Part shown: one piece after another, positions 1-7,391 of the stretch | Layout: every line of letters begins with the position of its first letter | Numbering within the stretch: the stretch's first letter is position 1 | DNA from: JBBEAM01 sp040882845 | GTDB taxonomy: Bacteria > Pseudomonadota > Alphaproteobacteria > Kiloniellales > DSM-21159 | Direction of reading: 5' to 3' | DNA: 10,173 nucleotides | Assembly (NCBI GenBank): GCA_040882845.1 | Contig: JBBEAM010000010.1 | Location: forward strand, 1-10,173 | The notes under the pieces: model-generated | The model's input: the letters and a program-made list of their open reading frames with translations, nothing else | What the model was told of the DNA's origin: nothing | Database searches by the model: none | Translations under genes and position numbers: made by a program

Positions 1-39
1 CAGCGCCCGGAACGCGGACGAAGAACGATACTCACTCAT
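1..39 (-). CDS. Probable 5' end of an unidentified gene leaving the window
   Basis: An ATG at 37-39 on the minus strand opens a frame of 13 codons (MSEYRSSSAFRAL) with no stop before the window edge. A G-rich stretch at 46-51, six bases before the ATG, could serve as ribosome binding site. Codon third positions become GC-rich after the first few codons, as in the other genes here. The fragment is too short to assign a family. It lies downstream of the permease in the same direction, but the 350-bp gap with its own AT-rich patch suggests a separate transcription unit. It could also be a chance open frame. Confidence 0.35.
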   Translation of the reverse strand, partial: MSEYRSSSAFRAL

Positions 40-389
40 TGGTAACCCCCCAGAATTTGGTCGCAAATAAGAAGACTCTCTGGGCCTTTTACTTCCCAGG
101 ACGGTTAAGCTTACATCACAAAAATGGATCTGTGTGCCTTTTGAATGTGATAATTGCACTTATCGGGGGATCGGAAGCCACTTTTGCCACACCCTGTGGC
201 AGGGAAGCAACAAGTCGTCCGGACGCTGGAAAATACCCGCGAATTTTCAAAAGCTTGCCGGATTTCGAATTTCCCCTCCGCGCTGTCCGCGCGACCGGCC
301 TCCGGATCTCCCGAACAGCCGGGGTTGCGCGCGGTCCGGCCCGCAAAACCAGAATTATTCAGCCATCACCGGCCGGCGAAACGCCGCCG
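40..389. other. Non-coding region between the permease and the leftmost gene
   Basis: No convincing gene is visible; frames open here lack a family resemblance and are shadows. Positions about 60-180 are clearly more AT-rich than the surroundings, as expected for a promoter region of the leftward gene starting at 39, but I see no convincing -35/-10 pair. Inverted repeats include a 7-bp perfect one at 185-201 (TGCCACA, spacer CCC), GATAA/TTATC at 149-164 and CTGGG/CCCAG at 80-99. A GC-rich stem pairs 287-293 with 328-334 about 55 bp past the permease stop. It has no T-run on either side, so it is not a standard intrinsic terminator. No clear terminator for the long operon is visible. Confidence 0.5.
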
Positions 390-1427
390 TCACGCCCGTC
401 CCATCATCATGCGATAGCGCAGCTGGTCGAACACCACGGCCAGGATCAGCAGGCCGCCGAGCAGCACCATCTGCATGTAGGAGCTGACCTGGGCGAGGTT
501 CATGCCGTTCTTCGCCAGGACGATGAAGAAGGCGCCGAGGACGACGTTCTCGACCCGGCCGATGCCGCCGCGCAGGCTGACGCCGGCGATCACGCAGGCG
601 GCGATGGATTCCAGGGCGATGGTCCCGCCCAGGTTCGCCTCGCCGGATTCGACCCGCGCCGTCAGCAGCAGTCCGGTCAAGGCCGCGAGCATCGCGCAGA
701 CGCCATAGGCCACGATCAGGGTCCGCTTGGTGTTGACCGCCGACAGCGTCGCCGCCTTGATGTTGCCGCCGACCGCGTAGATGTGCGCGCCGGTGCGCAT
801 CCGGGTCATGAAGATCCACATCGCGGCGATCGCGATCAGCGCCACCAAAACCGGCACCGGCATCCCCCACAATCGCCCGAAGCCGAAGAGGTTGCCGAAG
901 GCATAGGGAATGCCGGAAACCGGTACCCCGCCGGTCAGGAACAGCGAAATTCCCGCGGCCACCGAGCTGACGCCGAGCGTCATGATGAAGGGCGAGACGC
1001 CGAAGAAGGCGACGCCCATGCCGTTGACGGCGCCGACAATGGCGGCGGCCGCCAGCCCGGCAAGACAGCCGAGCGCGATGACCAGCCAGACGGCATCGGG
1101 AAAGATTGCAGCAAGCGCCACCATCGCCATCGCCGAGGTCACGGAGGTGAGCGCGACGACCGCCCCGACGGAGAGATCGAAGCCGCCGGTGATCAAGGCC
1201 AGCATCTGCCCCAGGGAAACCAGGATCAGATAGACCGATTGGCGGAAGACGTTGATCAGGTTGTCGATTGTGAGAAAGCGGTCGGACAGTCCGGTGAAGA
1301 TGATCAAGGCGCCGATCAGGAAGAAAGGCAGCACGCCGAGACGGATGAAAACCGCCCGGGCCGTGGTCCAGAGGGCCTTGCGGGCTGCGCCTTCGCCGTC
1401 CGGCGATGAGGACGCGGAGTCGCTCAT
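390..1427 (-). CDS. ABC transporter permease, RbsC/BPD_transp_2 family
   Basis: 345-residue inner-membrane permease of the ribose/simple-sugar type importer class. After a hydrophilic N-terminus (about residues 1-28) it is a series of hydrophobic segments, roughly 30-47, 62-80, 85-108, 112-140, 143-165, 188-208, 237-256, 270-285 and 293-335. Family hallmarks are GGFDLSVG (81-88), a cytoplasmic loop GGNIKAATLSAVN (220-232) that should contact the ATPase, and LGGTIALESIAACVIAGVSL (266-285). The ATG overlaps the TGA of the ATPase gene by 4 bp (ATGA), indicating translational coupling. It is probably a homodimer in the membrane. It is the last gene of the operon. Substrate cannot be read from the permease; the carboxylase genes upstream suggest a small nitrogen compound rather than a sugar. 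Confidence 0.93.
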   Translation of the reverse strand: MSDSASSSPDGEGAARKALWTTARAVFIRLGVLPFFLIGALIIFTGLSDRFLTIDNLINVFRQSVYLILVSLGQMLALITGGFDLSVGAVVALTSVTSAMAMVALAAIFPDAVWLVIALGCLAGLAAAAIVGAVNGMGVAFFGVSPFIMTLGVSSVAAGISLFLTGGVPVSGIPYAFGNLFGFGRLWGMPVPVLVALIAIAAMWIFMTRMRTGAHIYAVGGNIKAATLSAVNTKRTLIVAYGVCAMLAALTGLLLTARVESGEANLGGTIALESIAACVIAGVSLRGGIGRVENVVLGAFFIVLAKNGMNLAQVSSYMQMVLLGGLLILAVVFDQLRYRMMMGRA

Positions 1428-2935
1428 GCGGAATCCTCCTGCTCTTCGAAAAAGTGTGCGAGCACCGTCGATTCGGCGATCTCGTCTCCGGACAGTTCGG
1501 CCGAAATCCGCCCACGCGAGAAAACCGCCAGCCGATGCGCGATGTTCATGGCTTCCGGCAGATCGGATGATATGACCACGACCGCCTTGCCGGCCTCGGT
1601 CAGCGCCTTGATGAGCTTGTAGATCGAGGCGCGCGCGCCCATGTCGACCCCCACCGTGGGCTCGTCGAAGATATAGACCTCGTAGTCCCGCCCCAGACCG
1701 CGCCCGAACAGCGTTTTCTGCTGGTTGCCGCCGGAAAGCTGGGCGACCAGCCGGCCGCGGTAGTCCTCCGGCAGGTCGACGCTACCGGCCACCTGTTCTG
1801 CCTTGGCATCGATCGCGGACCAGGGCAGCAGGCCGAATTTCGACTCGACGCCCTGGAGAATGCCCTGGCGCAGGTTGCCGCGCGCAGTAAAAACCAGCTG
1901 CAGTCCCTCGTTCTTGCGGTCGGGGGTCAGATAGTAGACGCCGCGGTCCATCATCCCGCGCGGGCTGGTGCCGGTCACTTCCTCGCCCTTCAGCGTCACG
2001 CGGCCGCCGTTGAGCGGGATCAAACCCATCATGGCCCGGAAGCAGCGCGACTTGCCCGAACCGACAAGGCCGGCAACGCCGAGCACCTCGCCGGGCCGGA
2101 TCGCGAGATCGACGCCATGGACCCCCGAGGCGCGCAGACCGGAAACCTCCAGGATCGGCGCCTGGGGATTGGCGCCGATCTGCGGATAGATCTCGGCGAT
2201 CGCGCGGCCGACCATCATCTCGACCAGCTCCGGCTCGCTAGCCTCCGCGGCCCGGACAGTGCCGATCTTGGCGCCGTCGCGCAGCACGGTGATCCGATCG
2301 GCGATGCGGGCGAACTCCTGAATGCGGTGGGAGATGTAGATGACGCCCACGCCGCGGGCCTTCATCTGCGCGACCACTGCGAAGAGATGATCGACTTCGC
2401 GGTCGGTCAGCGAGGCGGTGGGTTCGTCGAGAATCAGGATCGAGAGATCGTCGTGCAGCGCTTTGGCGATCTCAACCATCTGCTGTTCGGCGCGGCTCAG
2501 GCGGCTGACCATCGCGCCGGGGTCGATCGGGAAGGCGAGCTCCTTGAAAAGCTCCCTGGCCCTTCTCTGCATCGCCGCGCGGTCCTTGAAGGGCCCGCGC
2601 TTCGGCTCGTCGCCGAGGAAGATGTTCTCCGCCACGCTCATCGTCGGAACCAGGGAGAACTCCTGGAAAACCGCGGAGATGCCATAGCGGCGCGCGTCGG
2701 CCACCGATTGGAAGGAGACCTCTTCGCCGCGCACCTTCAGGCTGCCCGCGCTGGGGACCGAGGCGCCGGCGATCATCGAAATCAGCGTCGATTTCCCCGC
2801 GCCGTTCTCCCCGAAGAGGACATGGACCTCGCCGCGCCGGAGATCGAAGTCGACACGGTCCAGGGCGACGATGCCCGGATAGCGCTTCGTCAGGCCTTCG
2901 GTTTCGATCAGCGGCGTTGTGTCGGACTGGGGCAC
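1424..2935 (-). CDS. ABC transporter ATP-binding protein with two NBDs, RbsA type
   Basis: 503-residue cytoplasmic ATPase that powers the importer, with two fused nucleotide-binding domains as in RbsA/MglA. NBD1: Walker A GENGAGKST (42-50), Q-loop at Q91, signature LSRAEQQ (146-152), Walker B ILILDEP (166-172), H-loop His203. The LSxxxQQ signature is normal for the first domain of this family. NBD2: Walker A GLVGSGKS (289-296), signature LSGGNQQ (400-406), Walker B YIFDEP (421-426), and Ser in place of the H-loop His (ISSD, 455-458). Family members usually have a degenerate second Walker A (often GxxGAGRT); here the lysine (K295) is kept. The start is a GTG at 2933-2935 preceded by GGAG/AGGTGA. 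The gene follows the binding-protein gene after a 108-bp hairpin-containing gap and overlaps the permease by 4 bp. Confidence 0.94.
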   Translation of the reverse strand: MPQSDTTPLIETEGLTKRYPGIVALDRVDFDLRRGEVHVLFGENGAGKSTLISMIAGASVPSAGSLKVRGEEVSFQSVADARRYGISAVFQEFSLVPTMSVAENIFLGDEPKRGPFKDRAAMQRRARELFKELAFPIDPGAMVSRLSRAEQQMVEIAKALHDDLSILILDEPTASLTDREVDHLFAVVAQMKARGVGVIYISHRIQEFARIADRITVLRDGAKIGTVRAAEASEPELVEMMVGRAIAEIYPQIGANPQAPILEVSGLRASGVHGVDLAIRPGEVLGVAGLVGSGKSRCFRAMMGLIPLNGGRVTLKGEEVTGTSPRGMMDRGVYYLTPDRKNEGLQLVFTARGNLRQGILQGVESKFGLLPWSAIDAKAEQVAGSVDLPEDYRGRLVAQLSGGNQQKTLFGRGLGRDYEVYIFDEPTVGVDMGARASIYKLIKALTEAGKAVVVISSDLPEAMNIAHRLAVFSRGRISAELSGDEIAESTVLAHFFEEQEDSA

Positions 2936-2991
2936 AGGTCACCTGCTCCGCGGCGGCGGGGATAGCGTAAGAACTGCACTGCGCGAAATAT

Positions 2992-3029
2992 GGCCGGGCG
3001 TCTTGCCGGATGCGGCAAAACGCCCGGCC
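2992..3029 (-). promoter_or_regulatory. 17-bp stem-loop between binding-protein and ATPase genes
   Basis: Positions 2992-3008 pair with 3013-3029 around a 4-base loop (3009-3012). All 17 pairs form in the minus-strand RNA; one, 3002 with 3019, is a G-U wobble. The hairpin starts 15 bp after the TAA of the TorT-like gene. It is followed in transcription direction by ATATTTCGC, not a U-run, so full intrinsic termination is unlikely. In periplasmic-binding-protein operons, hairpins here commonly protect the upstream message from 3' exonucleases or partly attenuate transcription, so that more binding protein than ATPase is made. That role is inferred. Confidence 0.7.
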
Positions 3030-3043
3030 CCACGGGCTTGCGG

Positions 3044-4111
3044 TTACTCGACGGAGAAAACCGGACTGAAGCCATCGGGCGGCAGGATATCCGTGCGCGC
3101 CACCCCTTCGATATTCTCCTGATGGACGACGAAGATCTTCGGACCGACGTGCTTGATGTAGTCCTCGCCTTCGAGAATCCGCACCGCCTGGTCGACGGCG
3201 ATACGGCCCTGGATGACCATGGAGTCGGCGGGCGCGGCGAGGATGAAGCCGCGCTTGATGCCCTCATAGACGCCCGGCGTCATGTAGAAGGACAGCAGCT
3301 CGACCTCGCCCAGCAGGCCGCGCTCGCGGATCAGGCCTTGAGCCGCTTCGGCGGTGACCGCCGTGCCGGCGATGTAACGCACGTCGGGGCTGGCCTGCAG
3401 CACGTCCTCGACCAGGCCCAGCTGCGCCTCCTTGCCGGTGTCGCCATAGCGCGGCTCGAGGACTTCGACCGCCGAGCCTTCGACGGCCTCCATGAAGCCC
3501 TTGTGCGCGGCCTCGACCCAGCCGGCGCCGGCCGGACCGGGGAACCAGCCGACCTTGACGCTTTCGCTGCCGGCGGGATGCTTCTCGGCCAGGTAGCGGC
3601 CGGTTTCGGCTCCCATGGTGTAGAAGGACACCAGCGACTTCGCCGAAAGTTCCGGCGAGGACATGCCATTGATGACGTCGACGACCGGGATGTCTTGCGC
3701 GCGGATCTCGCTGACGAGGTTGTTCAGCCCGTCATAGGAAATCGCGCCGATCACCACGGCGTCGGCGCCACTGGCCACGCAGTCCTCGATCTGGTTGATC
3801 TGGTTGACAAGCTCGGTATAGCCCCCTGCCTCGACGAGGTTCAGCTTGACGCCCAGGCGCTTGGCTTCCTCGACCACGCCGTAATCGACACCAAGCCAGT
3901 AGGCATCCTTCATATGCGGGAAGGACACGCAGATTTCCCAGGGCTGCGACGCCTTCTCCAGCGGCACGTAGGACACCTTTTCCACCGCGCCGTCGGCCGA
4001 GAAAGCTGGGGTGACCTGTTCGGCGTCGTAAGGATACCAGTCTTCTGCTGCGGCCGGCGCGGCGGCAACCATGCCTACCGCTAAGGCCAGTCCAATGCTC
4101 TTGATATTCAT
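3044..4111 (-). CDS. TorT-like periplasmic substrate-binding protein
   Basis: 355-residue periplasmic binding protein of the type I (ribose/LacI-like) fold. Residues 1-22 form a signal peptide: MNIK, a hydrophobic core, then APAAA before ED, a good signal peptidase I site. The mature protein resembles Escherichia coli TorT, as I recall that sequence, along its length: YWLGVDYG (71-78), EAGGY (94-98), QINQIEDC (104-111), IAGTAVTAEAA (247-257), SFYMTPGVYEGIKRG (274-288), QGRIAVDQA (301-309) and the tail GFSPVF (347-352). TorT itself binds trimethylamine N-oxide and works with the sensor kinase TorS. No torS/torR/torCAD gene is seen here. The neighbours are an RbsA-type ATPase and an RbsC-type permease, so this copy most likely delivers ligand to that importer. 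The ATG has GGGAG about 10 bp upstream. It lies 45 bp after pxpC. Ligand unknown. Confidence 0.88.
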   Translation of the reverse strand: MNIKSIGLALAVGMVAAAPAAAEDWYPYDAEQVTPAFSADGAVEKVSYVPLEKASQPWEICVSFPHMKDAYWLGVDYGVVEEAKRLGVKLNLVEAGGYTELVNQINQIEDCVASGADAVVIGAISYDGLNNLVSEIRAQDIPVVDVINGMSSPELSAKSLVSFYTMGAETGRYLAEKHPAGSESVKVGWFPGPAGAGWVEAAHKGFMEAVEGSAVEVLEPRYGDTGKEAQLGLVEDVLQASPDVRYIAGTAVTAEAAQGLIRERGLLGEVELLSFYMTPGVYEGIKRGFILAAPADSMVIQGRIAVDQAVRILEGEDYIKHVGPKIFVVHQENIEGVARTDILPPDGFSPVFSVE

Positions 4112-4156
4112 CGCTCCACTGCTCCCAGTTGGTTTTTCACTTCTCTGTCGTTGCGG

Positions 4157-5128
4157 CTATTCGAGGGCCTCTCTGATGCGACCCCGGAGCGCCGCGCGGT
4201 CGGCCCGCGCGGCAAGCGCCTGCTCCATGTCGACTTTCACGAATCGGGTCAGGGTGTGCGGTTGCAACTGGCCGATCAGATCCATGTCCGCTGAGATCAC
4301 GGCGCCGAGCGTGAAATACCCGCCGCCCGACACCGCGTCGCGGTGCAGGACGATCGGCTCGGTGCCGCCGGGAACCTGAATCGAGCCGTAGCTGTAGCAG
4401 CCATCGACGATGTTCGAAGGATCGGAGCCGGCGCCGAAGGGCTGCTCGCGCTGCTTGAAGTCCATCGGCCGGCCGCCACGGAAGCGTACGCCCATGCGAT
4501 CGGCTTCCGGCGCCACCTTCCACTCGTCCTCGAAGAAGTTCCTGCCCGCCTGCTCGGTGATCAACCTCCAGTAGAGGCCGGGCAGAACCCGCAGCTCCGC
4601 CGGGGTGCCCGGCAGGCGCCGCAGCTTCTCCGGGACCGAGGCGCCTTCCTTGCCCCGTCCCGCCTGTCCGAGCGGTATGCTGTCGCCTGCCGCGACCGGC
4701 CGGCCCTCGATGCCGCCGAGCGCGCCGATCGGATAGGTCGAGCGGCTGCCGAGATAGACCGGCGTGTCGATGCCCCCGGAAATCGCGATGTAGGCCCGGG
4801 CGCCGCTGCGCAGGTAATCGAAGGAGAGGGTCTGGCCGGCCTTGACCTTGAAGGCCGTCCAGCCCGGCCGATCCTCGCCATCCACCTTGGGCGGAAGCTC
4901 GGCCCCGGTGACCGCGACCAGGGCGTCCTGGTCGAATTCCAGCTGCGGCCCCATGAAGACCGTCTCCAGCACCGCCGCATCTTCCGGGTTTCCGACCAGG
5001 AGATTCGCAGCGCGCAGGGCGAGCCGGTCCATGCCGCCGGAAATCGGAATGCCGAGATGGAAGTAGCCAGGGCGCCCGAGATCCTGGATCGTGGTGAAAA
5101 GCCCCGGGTTGAGTACTTTAACCGTCAT
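4157..5128 (-). CDS. pxpC: PxpC/AHS2 carboxyltransferase-half protein (5-oxoprolinase subunit C-like)
   Basis: 323 residues, slightly longer than E. coli PxpC. It matches the AHS2 (KipA) domain, the second half of the carboxyltransferase fold that urea carboxylase also uses. Conserved blocks are IQDLGRPGY (14-22), SGGMDRLALRAANLLVGN (30-47), AISGGID (115-121), LGSRSTY (126-132), ADRMGVRF (209-216), GSIQVPGG (248-255) and the GGGYFTLGAVISADMDL stretch near 268-284. With PxpA and PxpB, PxpC forms the ATP-dependent bacterial 5-oxoprolinase. Residues 155-175 and 229-247 look like small variable insertions. The ATG lies inside the end of pxpB (11-bp overlap), so the two halves should be made in equal amounts. 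Specific substrate is uncertain. Confidence 0.88.
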   Translation of the reverse strand: MTVKVLNPGLFTTIQDLGRPGYFHLGIPISGGMDRLALRAANLLVGNPEDAAVLETVFMGPQLEFDQDALVAVTGAELPPKVDGEDRPGWTAFKVKAGQTLSFDYLRSGARAYIAISGGIDTPVYLGSRSTYPIGALGGIEGRPVAAGDSIPLGQAGRGKEGASVPEKLRRLPGTPAELRVLPGLYWRLITEQAGRNFFEDEWKVAPEADRMGVRFRGGRPMDFKQREQPFGAGSDPSNIVDGCYSYGSIQVPGGTEPIVLHRDAVSGGGYFTLGAVISADMDLIGQLQPHTLTRFVKVDMEQALAARADRAALRGRIREALE

Positions 5129-5993
5129 TGAGCGCCCCCATCAGCTTGGCGTTCGTCCCCTGCATGTCCGCATTGAACGCGGCCAGGTCGAAGACCACCT
5201 CGCGCAGCTTCGGCGTGTAGCGATTGGCCTGAACTTCGGCGAGAAGGTGGTCGTACTCCTCCCGGTCGATCGGCGTGAACTTCACGATGTCGCCGGGCTT
5301 GTGAAAGACCATGAAATCCCGCAGGTAGCTGGTTTCCTGCTTCGGATCGAAGATCGTCATCGGCGTGATGCCGAACATCTGATACCCGCCCGCACCACGT
5401 ACGGAGTAGACGCAGGAGAAGCAGCCGCCATAGCCGACGGTCTGCTTCGGCGTATCGGTACGCGGCCGTACGTACTTGGGCACCTGCAGCTGCCGCTCAC
5501 GCTCGACCAGCTGGTAGAGGAACGGCAGGCCGGAGACGAAGCCGACCATCGAGACGAACCAGGGCGCGGCGTGATGCGCGGCGATGAAGTCCTCGGCAGA
5601 GTCGAAGCCGTTGATTCGCGCCGCGTAATCCAGATCCGTCCCGTTCGGATCCTGATGCCGGTCGCGGAACCGCATCAGGGTCTCGTGGGTCCAGGGATCC
5701 TGATAATAGACGGGAAACTCGATGATCCGCGTCTCGAGCCGCTTCTCGGCGCCTTCCGCGGACGATTCCAGGGATTGGATTTTCGCCATCATGTCGTCGG
5801 GCTTGATCACGTCCGGATCGTACTTCACCTGGAATCCGGCGTTGGCCGGACAGATCTCCGCGACGCCCTCGATCTTCGCATCGCGAATCGCGTTGCAGAT
5901 CGACAGCGCCTTGAAAAACGCATCCAGCGACATCTCCTCGTCGGTCTCGACGAAGATGTGCTCATCGCCGCCGAATGAATACCGTGATTGCAT
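5118..5993 (-). CDS. pxpB: Divergent PxpB/AHS1 carboxyltransferase-half protein
   Basis: 291 residues, against about 220-240 for ordinary PxpB/KipI. The AHS1 fold is recognisable: an N-terminal part starting GGDEHIFVE (8-16), then ETRIIEFPVYY (87-97), then the core MVGFVSGLPFL (149-159) to GGYQMFGITPMTIFDP (201-216) and KPGDIVKFTP (231-240). Several usual signatures are altered. The common GFxPGFPYL is GFVSGLPFL. The VPxGSVxIxGxQxxIYP segment reads TPKQTVGYGGCFSCVYSV, with a Cys-x2-Cys at 191/194. PGGW is replaced by AGGY. Residues about 98-145 are longer than in E. coli PxpB and about 45 residues are added at the C-terminus. The ATG has an excellent AGGAGGA site. The gene is 26 bp after the biotin carboxylase and overlaps pxpC by 11 bp. 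It is probably the partner of PxpC in a heteromeric carboxyltransferase, but may have a different substrate from classical PxpB. Confidence 0.82.
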   Translation of the reverse strand: MQSRYSFGGDEHIFVETDEEMSLDAFFKALSICNAIRDAKIEGVAEICPANAGFQVKYDPDVIKPDDMMAKIQSLESSAEGAEKRLETRIIEFPVYYQDPWTHETLMRFRDRHQDPNGTDLDYAARINGFDSAEDFIAAHHAAPWFVSMVGFVSGLPFLYQLVERERQLQVPKYVRPRTDTPKQTVGYGGCFSCVYSVRGAGGYQMFGITPMTIFDPKQETSYLRDFMVFHKPGDIVKFTPIDREEYDHLLAEVQANRYTPKLREVVFDLAAFNADMQGTNAKLMGALNDG

Positions 5994-6019
5994 CGCTTTC
6001 CTCCTCCTCGGCGCCGGCT

Positions 6020-7384
6020 TTATTCAGCCGTCAACGGATTGGCCTCGAGCCAAGGCTCGAGGAACTGGGTATGAAACCGCCCGGCCTGAACGTCGCCGTC
6101 CAGTGCCAGGGCCTTGTGCAGCGGCGCGGTGCTTTTGATCCCCTCGATCGACAGCCCGTCGAGCGCCCGGCGCAGCTTCTCGAGCGCCTCCGCCCGGTCC
6201 TTGCCGTGGACGATCAGCTTGCCGAGCAGGGAGTCGTAGAAGGGCGGGATCGCATAGCCCTCGTAGATCATCGCGTCGAAGCGCAGGCCCTCGAATTCCG
6301 GCAGCTCGATCTTCCCGATGACGCCGGGAAAAGGCATGAAATCCTTGGCCGGGTCCTCTGCGTTGATGCGCACCTCGATGGCATGGCCGGAGAGCGCGAT
6401 ATCGCCCTGCGACAGGGACAGCGGCGCGCCGCCGGCGACGCGGATCATCTCCGCCACCAGATCGACGCCGGTCACCATCTCGGTCACCGGGTGCTCGACC
6501 TGGATGCGCGTGTTCATCTCGATGAAGAAGAACTCCCGCTTCTTTTCGTCGTAGAGGTACTCCAGGGTCCCGGCGCCGCGGTAGCCCACGGATTCTGCGA
6601 GGGCGACCGCCGAGGCGCAAATCTCCTCCCGGGCCGCGCTGTCGAGACAGCTCGCCGGCGCTTCCTCCCAGACCTTCTGGCGGCGGCGCTGCAGGGAGCA
6701 TTCCCTCTCGTAGCAGTGCACCGCGCGGGCGCCGTCGCCGAGGATCTGCACCTCGATATGGCGGGCCGCGACAATGGCGCGTTCCAGGTACAGCCCGCCG
6801 TCGCCGAAAGCCGCCGCAGCTTCGGACTGCGCCTGGGGGGCGAACCGCCGCAGCTCCGCTTCATCCTGGGCAACGCGGATGCCGCGCCCGCCGCCGCCGG
6901 CCGCAGCCTTGATCATCACCGGATAGCCGACCTGCTTCGCCGCTTCGACGGCGGCATCGGTCGAGGCGAGGCGGCCTTGCGAGCCCGGAACCACGGGCAC
7001 GCCGGCTTCCTGCGCCGCCGCCCGCGCAGCCGCCTTGTCCCCCATCTTACGGATGGTCGCCGCCGACGGCCCGACGAAGATCAGCCCGGCTCGCTCCACG
7101 GCTTCGGCGAAATCGGCATTCTCGGCGAGAAAGCCGTAACCCGGGTGTACGGCGTCGCAATCGGAGTCCAGCGCCGCCTGAATCAGTTTTTCGCCGGCGA
7201 GATAGGACTTCGCGGCCTGGGGCGGACCGATGCACACGGCATCGTCCGCCAGCCGCACCGCGAGCATTTCGGCGTCCGCCTCCGAGTAGGCCTGGACCGC
7301 CTCGATGCCGAGGGCGTGCGCTGCCCGGACGATGCGGACGGCAATCTCGCCGCGGTTGGCTATGAAGATGCGACGGACCGGCAT
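6020..7384 (-). CDS. Biotin carboxylase subunit (AccC-like)
   Basis: 454-residue ATP-grasp enzyme that carboxylates the biotin on its carrier protein using ATP and bicarbonate. Order: N-terminal biotin carboxylase domain with IANRGEIAVRI (8-18) and VHPGYGFLAEN (79-89); ATP-grasp with the glycine loop AAAGGGGRG (160-168), Lys237, and EMNTRIQVEHPVTE (289-302); C-terminal domain with RINAEDP (339-345) and YDSLLGKL (383-390). Residues matching the E. coli AccC bicarbonate and biotin site (Lys238, Arg292, Gln294, Val295, Glu296, Arg338) are all present as K237, R293, Q295, V296, E297 and R339. The His236 equivalent is Arg235 (RRRQK; usually RRHQK or RRNQK). It sits 7 bp after the biotinyl-domain gene. 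The LamB/YcsF and AHS1/AHS2 neighbours imply a dedicated carboxylase rather than the fatty-acid synthesis enzyme, although the sequence alone would also fit accC. Confidence 0.92.
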   Translation of the reverse strand: MPVRRIFIANRGEIAVRIVRAAHALGIEAVQAYSEADAEMLAVRLADDAVCIGPPQAAKSYLAGEKLIQAALDSDCDAVHPGYGFLAENADFAEAVERAGLIFVGPSAATIRKMGDKAAARAAAQEAGVPVVPGSQGRLASTDAAVEAAKQVGYPVMIKAAAGGGGRGIRVAQDEAELRRFAPQAQSEAAAAFGDGGLYLERAIVAARHIEVQILGDGARAVHCYERECSLQRRRQKVWEEAPASCLDSAAREEICASAVALAESVGYRGAGTLEYLYDEKKREFFFIEMNTRIQVEHPVTEMVTGVDLVAEMIRVAGGAPLSLSQGDIALSGHAIEVRINAEDPAKDFMPFPGVIGKIELPEFEGLRFDAMIYEGYAIPPFYDSLLGKLIVHGKDRAEALEKLRRALDGLSIEGIKSTAPLHKALALDGDVQAGRFHTQFLEPWLEANPLTAE

Positions 7385-7391
7385 GCCGTGT

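Noticed and set aside
287..334. GC-rich stem after the permease as an intrinsic terminator
   Set aside because: A 7-bp outer stem with a large interior can be drawn, but no T-run follows on the minus strand, so I do not call it a terminator.
39..1409. Long plus-strand open frame opposite the permease (456 codons)
   Set aside because: It is a shadow of the high-GC permease gene. The protein is rich in Arg, Asp, His and Gln with no domain, while the opposite strand gives a clear RbsC-type permease.
2990..4084. Plus-strand open frame of 364 codons opposite the TorT-like gene
   Set aside because: No recognisable domain or ribosome binding site, and it starts inside the hairpin of the operon's intergenic gap.
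5118..5993. Frameshifted or decayed PxpB
   Set aside because: The frame is intact for 291 codons with a strong ribosome binding site and a coupled overlap to pxpC. The divergence is spread over motifs and keeps the fold, so a functional variant is more likely.
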